Assembly (NCBI GenBank): GCA_036898135.1
Contig: CM072511.1
Location: 49,003,081 to 49,067,080 of the forward strand
Direction: 5' to 3'
From: Oncomelania hupensis
Taxonomy: Eukaryota > Mollusca > Gastropoda > Littorinimorpha > Pomatiopsidae
Length of the DNA: 64,000 bases
Below, piece after piece: positions 43,069 through 56,035 of the stretch; position 1 is the stretch's first letter, and every line of letters begins with the position of its first letter. Made by a program: the position numbers and the translations under genes. The notes below the pieces were generated by a model. It saw nothing but the letters and a program-made list of their open reading frames with translations, was not told where the DNA came from and made no database searches.

Positions 43069-45026
43069 ATGAAAAAAGAAAAGAAAAACAAAACAGTACA
43101 TTTTAAAAAAAGAAAAAAAAGGATTAATTTAGGTCTTTTCTTGCAGAACGTATTGACGGGTTATCGTTGCCACGGAATTTGGAGAATGGTTTTAGCTTCA
43201 TTCTTTGATGTCGAACAGTATTTTTACTTGTTTTTGTTACTCTATGCTTATGATACTGTCATCCTATCAGAATCAGCTGAAGACATGCTAAAAGCCTTAA
43301 ATATTTTAGATCTATACTGTAAAAAATTTGGACTGTATTTAAATATTGCAAAAACGAAAGTGATGATTTTTTTCCCTCGCGGTAATGTTAGAAGATTCCC
43401 TGTTTTTAAGCTTAAACATGTAATTATAACGAATAACGAATAACGAATCTTTATTGTCCCCATTTGCACAAGGATATTTGTGTGTGATGCACAGTAACTG
43501 TTAACATATTAAGAAGACAACACAAAGGTTAGCGTACATGTATATAATAAAGAAACGGTAGCGGATATTAGAACACCTTAATGCATAACAATACTTTAAA
43601 AAAAAATAAAAATAAATCTCGACTATTACTGACATTTTCTCAGTCATTCACGCTTTCTCATGACCATGGTAATCCTTGCACATTCATTCTTATTCACGCA
43701 CCGACTCATCCCACACACACCCTTAATACATTTAAAGGGCTCACTGTAGTTACGCTAGTCGTTCTAGGGTTACACATTGCACACTTCCACTGTCAACGCT
43801 ATGTCAACATTGTTGTTTCCCTTCACTAACTACAGGGGAGTGGAGGTTTTACATACATTATAAGAAAGTAAGTAACAACCAATAGGCTACTGAGCAAATT
43901 AAATGGTGTTACATGGACACTATACACATGACTAGTTACAACTAGAGACATTCCGCAACGAATACATAAGTAAACTGTTAACTTCAAAAACATGTGACTA
44001 GATTTAACATTGCTAATAAAATCATGGTACTAGCAAAGAGCTTATATACATATATTTATAGTCTTTGGTACGAGGTAGGCATCACGGATCAGGGTCACGT
44101 ATTCATGAAATTGTTTGGGAATATAAATATTTTGGTACCCTTTTTCAGTATAATAACAAAAATTAAAAAAAAACCACTTAGATCCCTGAGTATATTAAAG
44201 AAATGTAGAAAACTCGATTTGCCGCTTGATATTCAGTTATATCTTTTCGATAAGTCTGTAAAACCGATTTTATTGTATACCTGCAATGTATGGGCCCATG
44301 ACAAAATTATGATTTGTGATAGATTACAACTACATTCTTTAAAATTGATTTTAATGGTAAAACTAGTACTCCGACCTGTGTGGTTTTGGGTGAAGTTATT
44401 TGATTTCCTTAAAGATTCTAAATGGAGGTTATTCTATTTCTGGTAAAAACTTTGTATTGATTGTTGCAGTGATTCCGCTAAAATGTCAGTTCTTATGTTT
44501 CGACTTTGTTCTTACTTATTTTTTAATTCTGAGTATAAATTGTCGTGGTTAAGTACTGTTTGTTCTTTACTAGATGATCTTGGTCTGTCTTTCATATGAT
44601 TGCGAGGCTGTAAATACTCGACGACTTATTTTAAGACCATGGTCAAACAACGCTTGAGATAGCAGTTCTTGCAAAATCTGGCATCAGGATGTTTTTGATC
44701 ATAATATTTGTATTACGTATAGAACTTTTAAGAATACCTTCTGTTTCGAGGATTATTTATTTTTCTTATAACCTTTTTTGGGAAGAAACTTATTGAAATT
44801 TAGGCTCAGCTCTCACAAACTACCAATTCAATCTCTAAGATATTTGAATATCCAGAGAGAAGACGGAATGTGTACTCTGTGTGATTTGGACGAACTTGGT
44901 GATGAATTTCATTATTTGTTTAGATGTACAAATCTTGTACTGATTGTTAACGGACTTTCTTTAATACTTCAGTACTTCAGGAATCACCCGAATGCCTATA
45001 AATTAAAGCAGCTTTTATTTCAATGA
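43069..45026 (+). pseudogene. LINE RT remnants split by an inserted retroposon
   Basis: Three plus-strand pieces come from one lineage: YAYDTVILSESAEDMLKAL with KKFGLYLNIAKTKVMIF (RT palm after the YADD block, one Asp changed to Tyr) at about 43220-43430; LRSLSILKKCRKLDLPLDIQ with LYTCNVWAHD at 44160-44320; and SHKLPIQSLRYLNIQ with CTLCDLDELGDEFHYLF-RC (C-terminal Cys/His tail) at 44800-44935. Between the first two, 43430-43990 holds foreign sequence. The element is old and inactive. Confidence 0.8.
43430..43985 (-). mobile_element. Retroposon inserted in the LINE remnant, (TAACGAA)n tail
   Basis: The left edge is an AACGAATAACGAATAACGAA repeat followed by TCTTTATTGTCCCC, read on the minus strand as an AATAAAGA 3' end with a TTCGTTA tail. 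The right boundary is uncertain. Confidence 0.55.
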
Positions 45027-45834
45027 ACTCTAAATCCAAACGCAGATTGTCTCATTTAAGCCGTTTTATAAGTATCTTTTTATTCACTTTTTCTATAGTG
45101 ACACACGGTTCCTTTTTTACTTTTATTATTTTTTAACTCGTAAGTTCTTGGTTGATACCTATGTGTATTATTTTTCCTCGTGTCTGTTACTTTTTAAACA
45201 ATATTATCGATTTGTTTATTTACGTATTAGTTCTCAAAAGTGGTGCTCTTTTGTTACCTGTAACAATTGAATATCAATATGTTAATTTTTGTGTGAGCAA
45301 TATTCTTGAATACTGTTATGCCGTTCTTGTTTATTTTTGTATGCCTTTTTGTATCCCCATCACCTCTATTCCCTCCCTTTTTTGGCTTATAGGGTCCTCC
45401 TTGGGCTACGAGCCTATTTAATACTGTTTGATGTTGTTGCATGAAATAAAAGGACAAAGTTCCAAAGGTCATGTTGTTCTGTCTGATGTTTATCCTAAAG
45501 AAGTAAAACGAACAGTTCGAATGATTGGACATTCTTTCAACTATCTGCAAGCAAACATTTTCAAAATCTATTTGGGCAATTCATATTACAGCGCAAAACG
45601 TTTTTAGAATATATGGACCTCAGCGACCTTGCCTTTTAAGAAATTACAAATACGAATGATTCAAAGACTGAGCAGCAGTTAAAGTAGATCTATCTGCATT
45701 GTAAAATTAATCAAAATCGGTCGGGCCATATTCGAAATACTGTCGAATGCTGTTAAACGTTGTGCAGTTATAAAAATCAAAGTAATCTGTGGTGAGGAGA
45801 AAACTCAATGAAACTTGAAATTTACCGTCCGTAC

Positions 45835-46045
45835 CCACCATTGGTATACGGCAGACGAGGATAACCACCCCAGAGAAGAGGGGATAGGGACGTAAACCAA
45901 CACTGAACCATCAGAGCAATAATACTGCTAAAGTAGACGGTGAAAATGGCCACTTTTATCTTGCCCCACCACGGGATTCGAACCTGAGTCATCGGTGTGC
46001 CAAGTGAACGCTCTAACTTTGTGCTACGGCGGTGGGTGAAAATAT
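45835..46045 (-). mobile_element. tRNA-derived SINE
   Basis: The minus strand shows AGCACAAAGTTAGAGCG (box A-like) and CAGGTTCGAATCCCGTG (box B), then a body rich in small purine blocks. The tail lies toward 45835. Confidence 0.65.
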
Positions 46046-47355
46046 AATGTGTTATCACACACTTGTTACATAAAAGAAATGCCTTTGACTTTCCTTCCCA
46101 TTGAGGTCAAAATATGGCCTGTTGAATTTCTTTCGAAAAACACGAGAACGAGCAACGTAATTTTTTTTAACTTATGTTAATCTGATGAATAAAATTTGAT
46201 ACAACAACAACAACAACAAAACTTTTCCGTGTGATACAAAGCACAAGCGGGTCTGCAAAAAGTCTGCTTTGTTCAACTGAGAGAAGAGGAAAAGGAAGTG
46301 TTGACACTTTTATATATATAAAAAAAGGAACAAGTTTATAGAAATCCCGCCTTAATATTGTACACTCCATTTCAACGTCAAATGTGCTACCTGGAACGGA
46401 AATCTTGTGCGGCATAATGAAACCTTTATTTGTTCTTTGTTGAGGACACTGTGATAATATGGCATGTTCTGTGCGTTTTTGCATTCCGTATTATTATATC
46501 TGGAAGTACCTTGAAAAGTCGGGAATGAGAACTCTACCGTAAAGGGAGTGTCTAGAAATACATTTGAATGACTTACCTTCTTGTTATACTATACTTTAGT
46601 ATAATACAGTTACGAAGAAATTATTAGTTTTATTTATACGATAAAACAAACACCAACAAACATGTAAACATCACTAACAGGCCTACCATCGAAGTACTAT
46701 GCAGTACTGCCAATATCTATGGAAAATCTTTTGGGACGCGGACTTAACAGTTTCTTAAACAACAAGTAAACGTACCTCCACCCTCCCCCCACCGCCGCCG
46801 CCGCCACCACCATCATCACCACCACCACCAACAACAATAACAATAGTTACAGTACAACCGATTAATCCAACTGAATAGACAGAGAAGCCAACTTGCCTGC
46901 TAGAACCGTTCATCAGCGCAACACCTGGATTATATCATGCAGCACCTAGATTTTTCATGCAGCAATAGCAACTGAGAAAGTGCTAGAGAGAAGAGAACTG
47001 CGGGGACGGGATCGATAGCTTAGCTTTGCATGTAAAAGCTGAAATTGTGCGAAACGGGAGGACGAGTAGCCTATGAACAACGAAATAATCAATGGACCGA
47101 TTCACACCCTATACATGGTGATTATTTCTGCTTTAAAATATGTAATGATTTAAACAAACTTGTAATATGTCTGTTAATTTTAAAACAATTACAGAAATTG
47201 TCATCTACAATGCTGATTATTGTCTACAGCGCTTGCATAATCACCAGTTTACACACGCACTATATTAATTATAGGCATTTGCACATCTTTGTATTTCCAG
47301 ACTTATCTGCAAATACTTCAAAACTTCTAAAGTTGGGAGAAATCATAACGAGCCA
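46046..47355. other. No gene recognised; small microsatellites
   Basis: A CCG/CCA/ACC tract lies at 46793-46845. AAATACATTTGAATGACTTA near 46556 resembles 18307, so part of this may belong to repeat C. Confidence 0.4.
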
Positions 47356-47665
47356 AACTGTCGGTCTGCCTTTAGTCGGTCCGTTGGGAGCCATATCTCA
47401 AGAACTTCTGAACAGATTTTAACAAAACTTCATAGTAACATTACCTAGGCCTAGTACCATTACCATTGCCTGTCTCCCGTGCAATCATGTTTGCTCTACC
47501 GTAAAGATCAAATTCAATCGAGTTTGATTGATTGTTTAAACACGTTTTGCTCAATAAGTTAAAAATGGCTGAAGCGTTTTTGTTGAGTATCTAGTGTATA
47601 CGTTTGTATGCCTACTTCAAATCATGGACTACTTCACTAGCAATCCGGTTCTCGGGCAGTCGTGA
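47356..47665 (+). repeat. Repeat family C, copy 2
   Basis: GTCGGTCCGTTGGGAGCCA, TCTCAAGAACTTCTGAACAG, AAACTTCATAGTAACATTAC and ACACGTTTTGCTCAAT are in the same order as at 16840-17110. Confidence 0.65.
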
Positions 47666-48264
47666 AGTTACGGGTATAAGTGAAGTAATCTCTCGTAGGT
47701 AAGCTTACAGAGAAAGCATTTGTTGGGGTATGTTTATTTCATGATAGCCATCTATTAATTCAAGGACATATATATGTCTTGAAACACAATTTTAAAGTGG
47801 TAATTTTATTTCTATGAATGCACAAACAACACGCGCACCCGTCTTTAAAAGAAGACCTCTCGTGTGTACACACCTACCTACTGTACGCTTCCCTGAGTTA
47901 AATAATAAATAAATAACAAAACAGATCGGTAAATAAAACAATAACACGATCTCTGTTTGAATTATAGTTTTAAAATTAGTGTACTTGTAAAATGTTGAAA
48001 TTGTTATAAACGTTTCAAGTCTTCCCGTCAAAGGTTGTTTATGGTAGCTATAGTGCATTATCGTTAAGGACGAATTAAAATCTCGTTTAAAAGGGTGCGA
48101 CAGTAGAGGAACATTTGAAATGTTAGTCTGGGTAGCACACGAGGTGGTTTTTCTTAGAAAATTACAGGGTTTTTTTTGCGTCTTTTAAATTAGCATAATA
48201 ACAGCATCAGCTGTACAAGGTATTTCAGAATTGGACCCTATTATTAGTACCTTATCTCACCAGT

Positions 48265-48485
48265 ATTTATTGTATCTAATTCTTATTTAGCGCTTTTCAG
48301 CGCAAGAGCTTCTCAAGGCGCTTCCGAGGTGCTCACTTGCTGCCTTAGGCGACTGATGCCCCCAGACAATCCTGGGCGACCGGAGATGGGGAAGATAGGA
48401 CATAGATTTTGCTGGATGTATTTAGGCTATTTAGCTGACCTTCACCCGTCCAGGACATGAGTGTTAGGGAGATGTCGAGTGGGTA
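48265..48485 (-). mobile_element. SINE fragment related to the 5817 copy
   Basis: The plus strand reads TTTAGCGCTTTTCAGC, AATCCTGGGCGACCGGAGAT and CCAGGACATGAGTGTTAG, the reverse complement of the 3' half of the 5817 SINE. The tRNA head is missing. Confidence 0.75.
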
Positions 48486-50605
48486 AAAGTTCGTGGTAAG
48501 CAGAGTATCAGCATAACGTCATATTGTATGCAAGCCACCTAAAGCTGCTTCTTTGCTTTTCTCATTTCCTACAAAATAATCAGCGCTCTTAATTCACCAG
48601 TCTAGTTTGGTTTAGTTTAGATAGGTTTGGTTTTGAACGTATATTTAGTTAATGACTAATTCCGAGGCTTGAACAGTTAAAGAAATCTTAACAAGTCGAT
48701 GATTAACAAAAAAAAAACATACAGATATAAGGCTAGCACGCAGGTGTAAAATGAATGTAAAATGGTGTTTAAAACAATTTACCTGATGTCGTTTTAGTTC
48801 AATCCGATTGGCAAAACACGGAAATAACCTGGAAAATCCGTATATAGGTAGTTTTTGTAGGCGTATTGTAGAAATCAGCAAGCCTTTAACACACTTCATA
48901 CTATCGTGCATCAGTACAACCCCGCACAAGACAGACGGCAAAACTCCATCAAAACGATAAACATGTCTAAATAGAGAGACTTTAATTAAACACGGAAGAT
49001 AAACAAAATCTGCAGTTCCTACTCCAAACCTGTTTGTTTTGGGTTTGAAACAAAGAACGAGGAAAATAAATGCACTGCACCGTCCAGCAAGGGATATAGT
49101 TACGGCACCATTACACAATGTTATGTCAAATGTCAACACACACACACACACACACAAAGTTACCGTTAATGAAAGAAGTGTTTCTTGAAAAGCAAAAACA
49201 CAGTGAAGTACCGAAGTACAGTGATTACGTCGATATTCTATGCAGGACAGATCGACATGAACACCTATACATTCCGCTTGCGACCTGTTAAATTTGTGCT
49301 CTCACATAACCTTGTCTTACCGGTGGACCGTAAAATAGCCTACTATACATTTCAATGGTGAGAGCGCAGCCTAGGCTGTGCAATTTTATTAGCTTTCCTA
49401 TCCTTATTTGAAGACAGTCAGCTGCGCTATTCATTCCGTATGCGAGACATAAATGGACCTAGTCTAGTACATCAGGGCCGTTACTATAAAAAGTGCAGTT
49501 TAAATCAACATGAAAAACAAGGCTTTTCTCAGTGGATGCTGATTCATGGCTGGGTCATCATTCAAACTGTATGCCCCAATAGCAAAGAAAGCATAGATAA
49601 TTATGTTAAGGTGTTAACAACTTTCCACTTAAGCTTCATTTGAGCATAATTTTATACAGCTATGAGCAACGAAACTTTCTAAAGTGGAATCCATGCAGGT
49701 ACGTTCAATCAATAGGAGTGCACATATTTGTGTGTGTTGCGTGTGTGTGTGTGTGTGTGTGTGTGTATGAGTGCGCGCGCGCAGGTGTGTGTAGGAGAAG
49801 ACTGTGCAAACCATGGAGTGGTGCAAACAGCATAGGATGCTAACAACCTAAACACCTAAAGGGCAGGGGATCACCCAGAACAGGGCAAAGGTCAAAATGT
49901 AGAACGTTTATTTGGTCATGAGAGAGTGAGAGAGAGGAGAAGAGACGAAGAAAAAAACATCCCAAACCCATTCATCTTCCACAGATTAAAAATTAATTTG
50001 ATTTATTTTTACTTTTTTTTAAAAAAAAGCGAGAATGCGAGTGGAAAATACCGATAACGATAAATAACACAGTTATAGTATCCATTGATATATACAGACA
50101 CAAGCACACAATTTAATGAATAAACAAAAACGTATTGATTATTATAAAGAAACAAGACCGCAAGAGTGTTCCTATCGTCACGAAAAAGGTATCCGAAAAC
50201 GTTACTACGGTAAGACAATTATACTAACTATATATGTATTTAATTATGTGCAAATTTTAAATATAAAAGAGAAAATGCAAAAATTCTTCAACATAAAAAA
50301 TGTTCTCGTCCTACTCTGCAAAGGCTTATTTAATTTACTAGGTTTAAAATCCACTGAGCATTGTAAATAAACAGCACTTCTATACTTTTCCCTTTCCCTT
50401 ATGACTGTATGGAACACTTTTAAATGGTTAAATTGCGCCTAAACCACAAACACACTACAAAACAGAACACAAAGAAACACAGACAACAGAACATAAAAAT
50501 TAGTTAAATTGTGAATATAATTATATAATATATGATTTGTATTTTAAACATTTTTACACACCACTCACATGCGATGTAAACCCCCACCCTCCTATGCAAG
50601 CGTGT

Positions 50606-50664
<59 letters not shown>

Positions 50665-52203
50665 GTGAGTGAAATACATGCTTGGTTTTATACATGACAT
50701 ATATATGTGTGCCTTTTTTTCCTGTGACGTTTTATCTACCAATATGGCTCATATCCCTGCAGTATAATGCTTGTATCATTTTGCTTAAATTTGTGACTGA
50801 CCAATCAACCAACCACAAATTAAATCTTTCCTCCTCTGTCACCATTAAACAATCAAACATACACAAAATATAATAAACAACTCACCCCCACCCTTAAAAA
50901 ATTTTTTTTTTTAGTTTAACAATGACGGTTTAATTTCTAACAGTATTTCTACTTCAAAATCCATCCTTTTCGAATCTCTTTAGCTTCCAGAAAGTAATGT
51001 TTATAATATGAATACAATTGTGTAAAGTCTCCTGCAAAATAAATACTGGATGCATCCATTCTCATATATAGATGACGCTAACAAGTTTGTAAGAGTCACT
51101 CACCATGGAGCAGAAAAAGACAAACAGTAAATTTTGTGATAAAGAAATGTGTGCATAAATACTATATATATACAAAAACATACTGTTGCATCAAGTGGAA
51201 TCAATTACTTTCCGTAAGCTTTTGCTTAATGGAGAGAGAAGCATTTTGGGTCCTCCCCTTTCTCTGGGCCAGCTTTATGAGTATGATGTCCATCTCCTCT
51301 CTCTCATTGCCTTAACTTCCCCAGTTCTAAACAGAGTTTGGGGTGGACAAGGGTGTATTGTGTCAGTGTAACGTATTGCTTTTTATTTTTTTTTAAAATT
51401 GTTCAGTAGAAGCATCCAAGTGCTAATTGTGTCCCTAAGTAAGTACGAACTGGGCTCAAAATTGCTTAACAAACAATTCTAGCATGTGCAAAAACAACAA
51501 CAATATCTACATCAAATAACCCTGTTCTCAAAGTACTGTACGTGTCATACACTGTGGGTAAACAGAAATATACTCTAAACAAAAGCTGTCTCATTGTAAA
51601 CTAATCTTTATTACATGATTGAAATGCAGACCATAACACATAACACAGGAATGTCAACTTGCACTATCTGTGCTGTACGCATGAATGAAAAAAAAAAGAA
51701 GCTATTAACATGCGGAAAGCAAACATGTGCCATCCGTGATAAAAGCTTTGCCGTGCTGTAAGCATGAATGAAAGTGATAATCCACACGTTTTTATGTAAA
51801 TGCATACTTTATTACACAATTCACTAACAGATGTTGTACTGCATGAGACATATGAGAACAAAACACTTTTTAAAAAAATAGAGGAATGGTGTTATTAATT
51901 AAACAAAAATTATATGTTGTCGGTTTGGTTTTGTCAACCTATACTATCAAAACCAAGAACTCGGTTATTTCCCTTGACTCGGAGGTGACGAAGTGCTTGT
52001 GACTTGTGATAGTGTCATTGTAGTATTCAATTCTTGTAACTGCATGTTGTAGTATTTAACTACTGCTGAATTTTGATTGGGGTTTTTTTATGCCTAGATT
52101 TCTTGTCTTCTGTTGAATAAAATAATATAGGTTCATATTTGAACACTGGCACTGTTATATTTGTTTGCTCTTTGTGTTTCTTCCGTTACATTTCTTTTTT
52201 TAA
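48486..52203. other. Gene-poor stretch with microsatellites
   Basis: No exon or RNA gene is supported. (CA)n or (GT)n tracts lie at 49136-49156, 49737-49768 and 50607-50660. Longer reading frames (for example 49157-48645 minus) have no domain, splice or composition support. Confidence 0.45.
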
Positions 52204-52715
52204 TTTTTTATTTAATCAATCTTATGTAGTGCTTTTTCAGCTGGAAGCTGCTAAAGGCGTTGGTCAATACTCAATACAGGATCTTGGTCAATACTCAATA
52301 CAGGATCTTGGACAATACTCAATACAGGATCTAACTCAAGCTGCCTGAGGCACCAACCTGCAGCCTTGGGCACTTTTTTCTGGCACCCAGATGACTTGGC
52401 ACAATCCTTAACGACCTGAGATAGGGAGAAGAGACCTACTGCTTGCTGGATTTGTGTTACCGGCGCTCACCCATATAGGGCGCCTGAGCATCGGGATCTT
52501 TAGAATCCATGCAATGGAATGTGTGCATGCACAGACTAGACCTCAGTTTATACTCTCATCCAAAGGAGTATGAGCTGTGTCTCAAGGTATTTTTTTTTTT
52601 GTATTATTATTATTATTTTTTAAATATTATTTTACTTCAGGCCAGCGACGGGGTTTAAACCACTGCCTGTCTGCATTTGAGTACATTGCATACACCACTG
52701 AACTAACAGCGTCCC
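52204..52715 (-). mobile_element. Old tRNA-derived SINE with internal 24-bp tandem repeat
   Basis: The minus strand has a degenerate tRNA head near 52640-52710 and the body words CCTTTGGATGAGAGTATAAA and GAGGTCTAGTCTGTGC. TCAATACTCAATACAGGATC-TTGG repeats almost three times at 52264-52332. Confidence 0.75.
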
Positions 52716-52826
52716 AATTTGTCCCGTCTCCTTTTATGTAGTGTTATGTTTGCTTTGTCTAAATTTCTTTATTTGTTCTTGTATCTTTCTTGTCCAATAT
52801 TAAAATATAGATTTCTACTATATAAA

Positions 52827-52909
<83 letters not shown>
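52827..52909 (+). repeat. (GA)n microsatellite
   Basis: About 40 GA units with two single-base interruptions. Confidence 0.95.
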
Positions 52910-52910
<1 letters not shown>

Positions 52911-54476
52911 ATTATACAGTACACAATTCACAAACAAATACTTTTATTTTTCTGGGCTGTTGCTGAACAGATAAGGATTAGCTGATAAACAGTGGTCAAA
53001 CAGTTCACACAAAAGTGCTTAATTATACACACATATTGTATACATTTTTAATATCCAACATGGCATCAAACAGATGGACCACCACTTCCCACCATCTATT
53101 TTGTCGCAGAAATCATCACCATGCTGATTTGATATTTTGTCACATGAAATTAATGAGCAAAAGGAAGTTCAAGAAATGTATAGAGATGTAAATTGCAACA
53201 CTTTCTTGTTCATTCTTCCCTTCTGAAACAAAGACAAACTGGCCAGTTTTAGTGCAAAATGGACCCTGATCTTGCACAATAGTGCACTTGCCCTGCACAC
53301 AAGCAAGCTTACCACCACCATCCTAAGGAGCGCTACACTGTATCAGGAATCTTATTGATATAGGCACTTGGGTTTTGTTTGGACATTGCTTTGGCTTTGG
53401 TTTATTTGACTTTTTAATGTATTTGTCACCCAGCCATGTCAAATTGGTGTTGATTTCTCAGCAAAAGTCTGCATCGGCAGGGGCAGCACCATCTAGGACA
53501 AGGAAGAACAAGACTACCAAGCCTGTATCTTAGGTATAGTCAAATCTTAACTGCTAGACTATGCACTGAAATAACCACCTGACTGACTGAAGCCAGTGCT
53601 CTCATTTTATAATGATTGAAGCTGTGACCTCTAGGACATGAGCTTAAAACTCTTATCGACTGAGCTAGTTTACTGTATCAACTTAATAAACATGCATTCT
53701 TTACACAAAGCCTTACTACGTCTCCTCAAAATTCATCTAGCATATAACAAGAAGAAAGTACTTAGAAAGTCTGAAGAAACATAATTCAACCAAAATGATG
53801 GAGAACAATGAAACAACATGACTTACACAATAAAACAATATTAGACTTACAAAATAATCAGGAAACTGAAATAATAAAACATAAACACATATGCAGGCAG
53901 AACTGTATAATACATAATGACTTTTTAGCAAATGTCCAATAGAGGACTGCTGAAACACAAGAATCATGTTAACGGCCTTGGTTTATTAAAAAAATCAGGG
54001 TATAAAATGTATCATATATATAATTTTTTACACTTTATTAATTAAGTCAATAAATTTGTTTTGCATTGTAATATAATACAAATTTGTACATTTTAAAAAA
54101 TCTTACTTTCACTCTCCACGTTCGTTTGTGCTTACCCTGTTTTAAAGACTGTTTTGTTAAATACATTTTTCATTTATAACGGTACTCACGCTTTCTCTTT
54201 CTAACCCTCATTCTCTCAGCTCAAAATTTTTGCATGGTCCACCCCTTACTGCTCTATCCAAGTTTGCTACATTTAAACATACAGTACGCACTTTCCATTC
54301 ACTCGTACGCAATCAGCAACAAATTTATTTATTTGACTTAAAGTGCTTTACCTTGAGATTTTACACCAATTTGGCATCTCCAAGTACTGGCTGCTTTCAC
54401 ATACAAGATCAGTTGGTTACTTTAATTTATTTATTGGTTGTGGTAGGTACAACAGTACACACATGTGAACATTCTA
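52910..54476. other. No gene recognised
   Basis: A tRNA-like minus-strand patch near 53630-53680 (TAGCTCAGTCGATAAGAG) may be an old SINE head. The rest has no feature I can support. Confidence 0.4.
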
Positions 54477-54710
54477 ATGGCTTGTCCTATTTGGAAGATT
54501 CATGGAGGTTCAAAAGCTTTTTTTTCCAAGGTTCTTAGATCCTGAACCTATGTTTCTGAACCTGATCTTGAACCTACTGTAGGTTGCTGAACCTTTTGGA
54601 CCCAAAAAAAAAAAAAGGAGTTCAAGAACCTAGGTTGGGGATTTCAGGATCTGAGAGCCTCGAGAAAAAGGTTTTGAACCTCCACAAACCTTCCAACTAG
54701 GATAAGCCAT
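54477..54710. repeat. Fold-back element with about 75-bp imperfect inverted arms
   Basis: The left arm ATGGCTTGTCCTATTTGGAA...GATCCTGAACC is matched in reverse complement by the right arm ending ACTAGGATAAGCCAT. AGGTTC/GAACCT words recur throughout. No coding content; ends at precise matching points, so it looks like a mobile fold-back unit. Confidence 0.75.
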
Positions 54711-55892
<1,182 letters not shown>

Positions 55893-56035
55893 CTAAAACA
55901 CAGCAGTAAATGGTAAAGCAGCCATCATGTAAAGTGGCAACACAAGATTGTCAATCTGTGATACGAGGGCCTCAAACACCGATGATGTGATGATTGCGAA
56001 CACAATGTTGAACCAGGAAAACATCCCTAGCCAAC
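55893..56035 (-). CDS. DOLK: DOLK terminal exon
   Basis: Reads WLGMFSWFNIVFAIITSSVF and ALVSQIDNLVLPLYMMAALP, ending in TAG. QIDNL-LPLY is the conserved C-terminal block of the family. Confidence 0.92.

Noticed and set aside
48645..49157. 170-codon minus-strand frame as a gene
   Set aside because: Starts in a CA microsatellite, has no domain, and its composition is that of the surrounding DNA.
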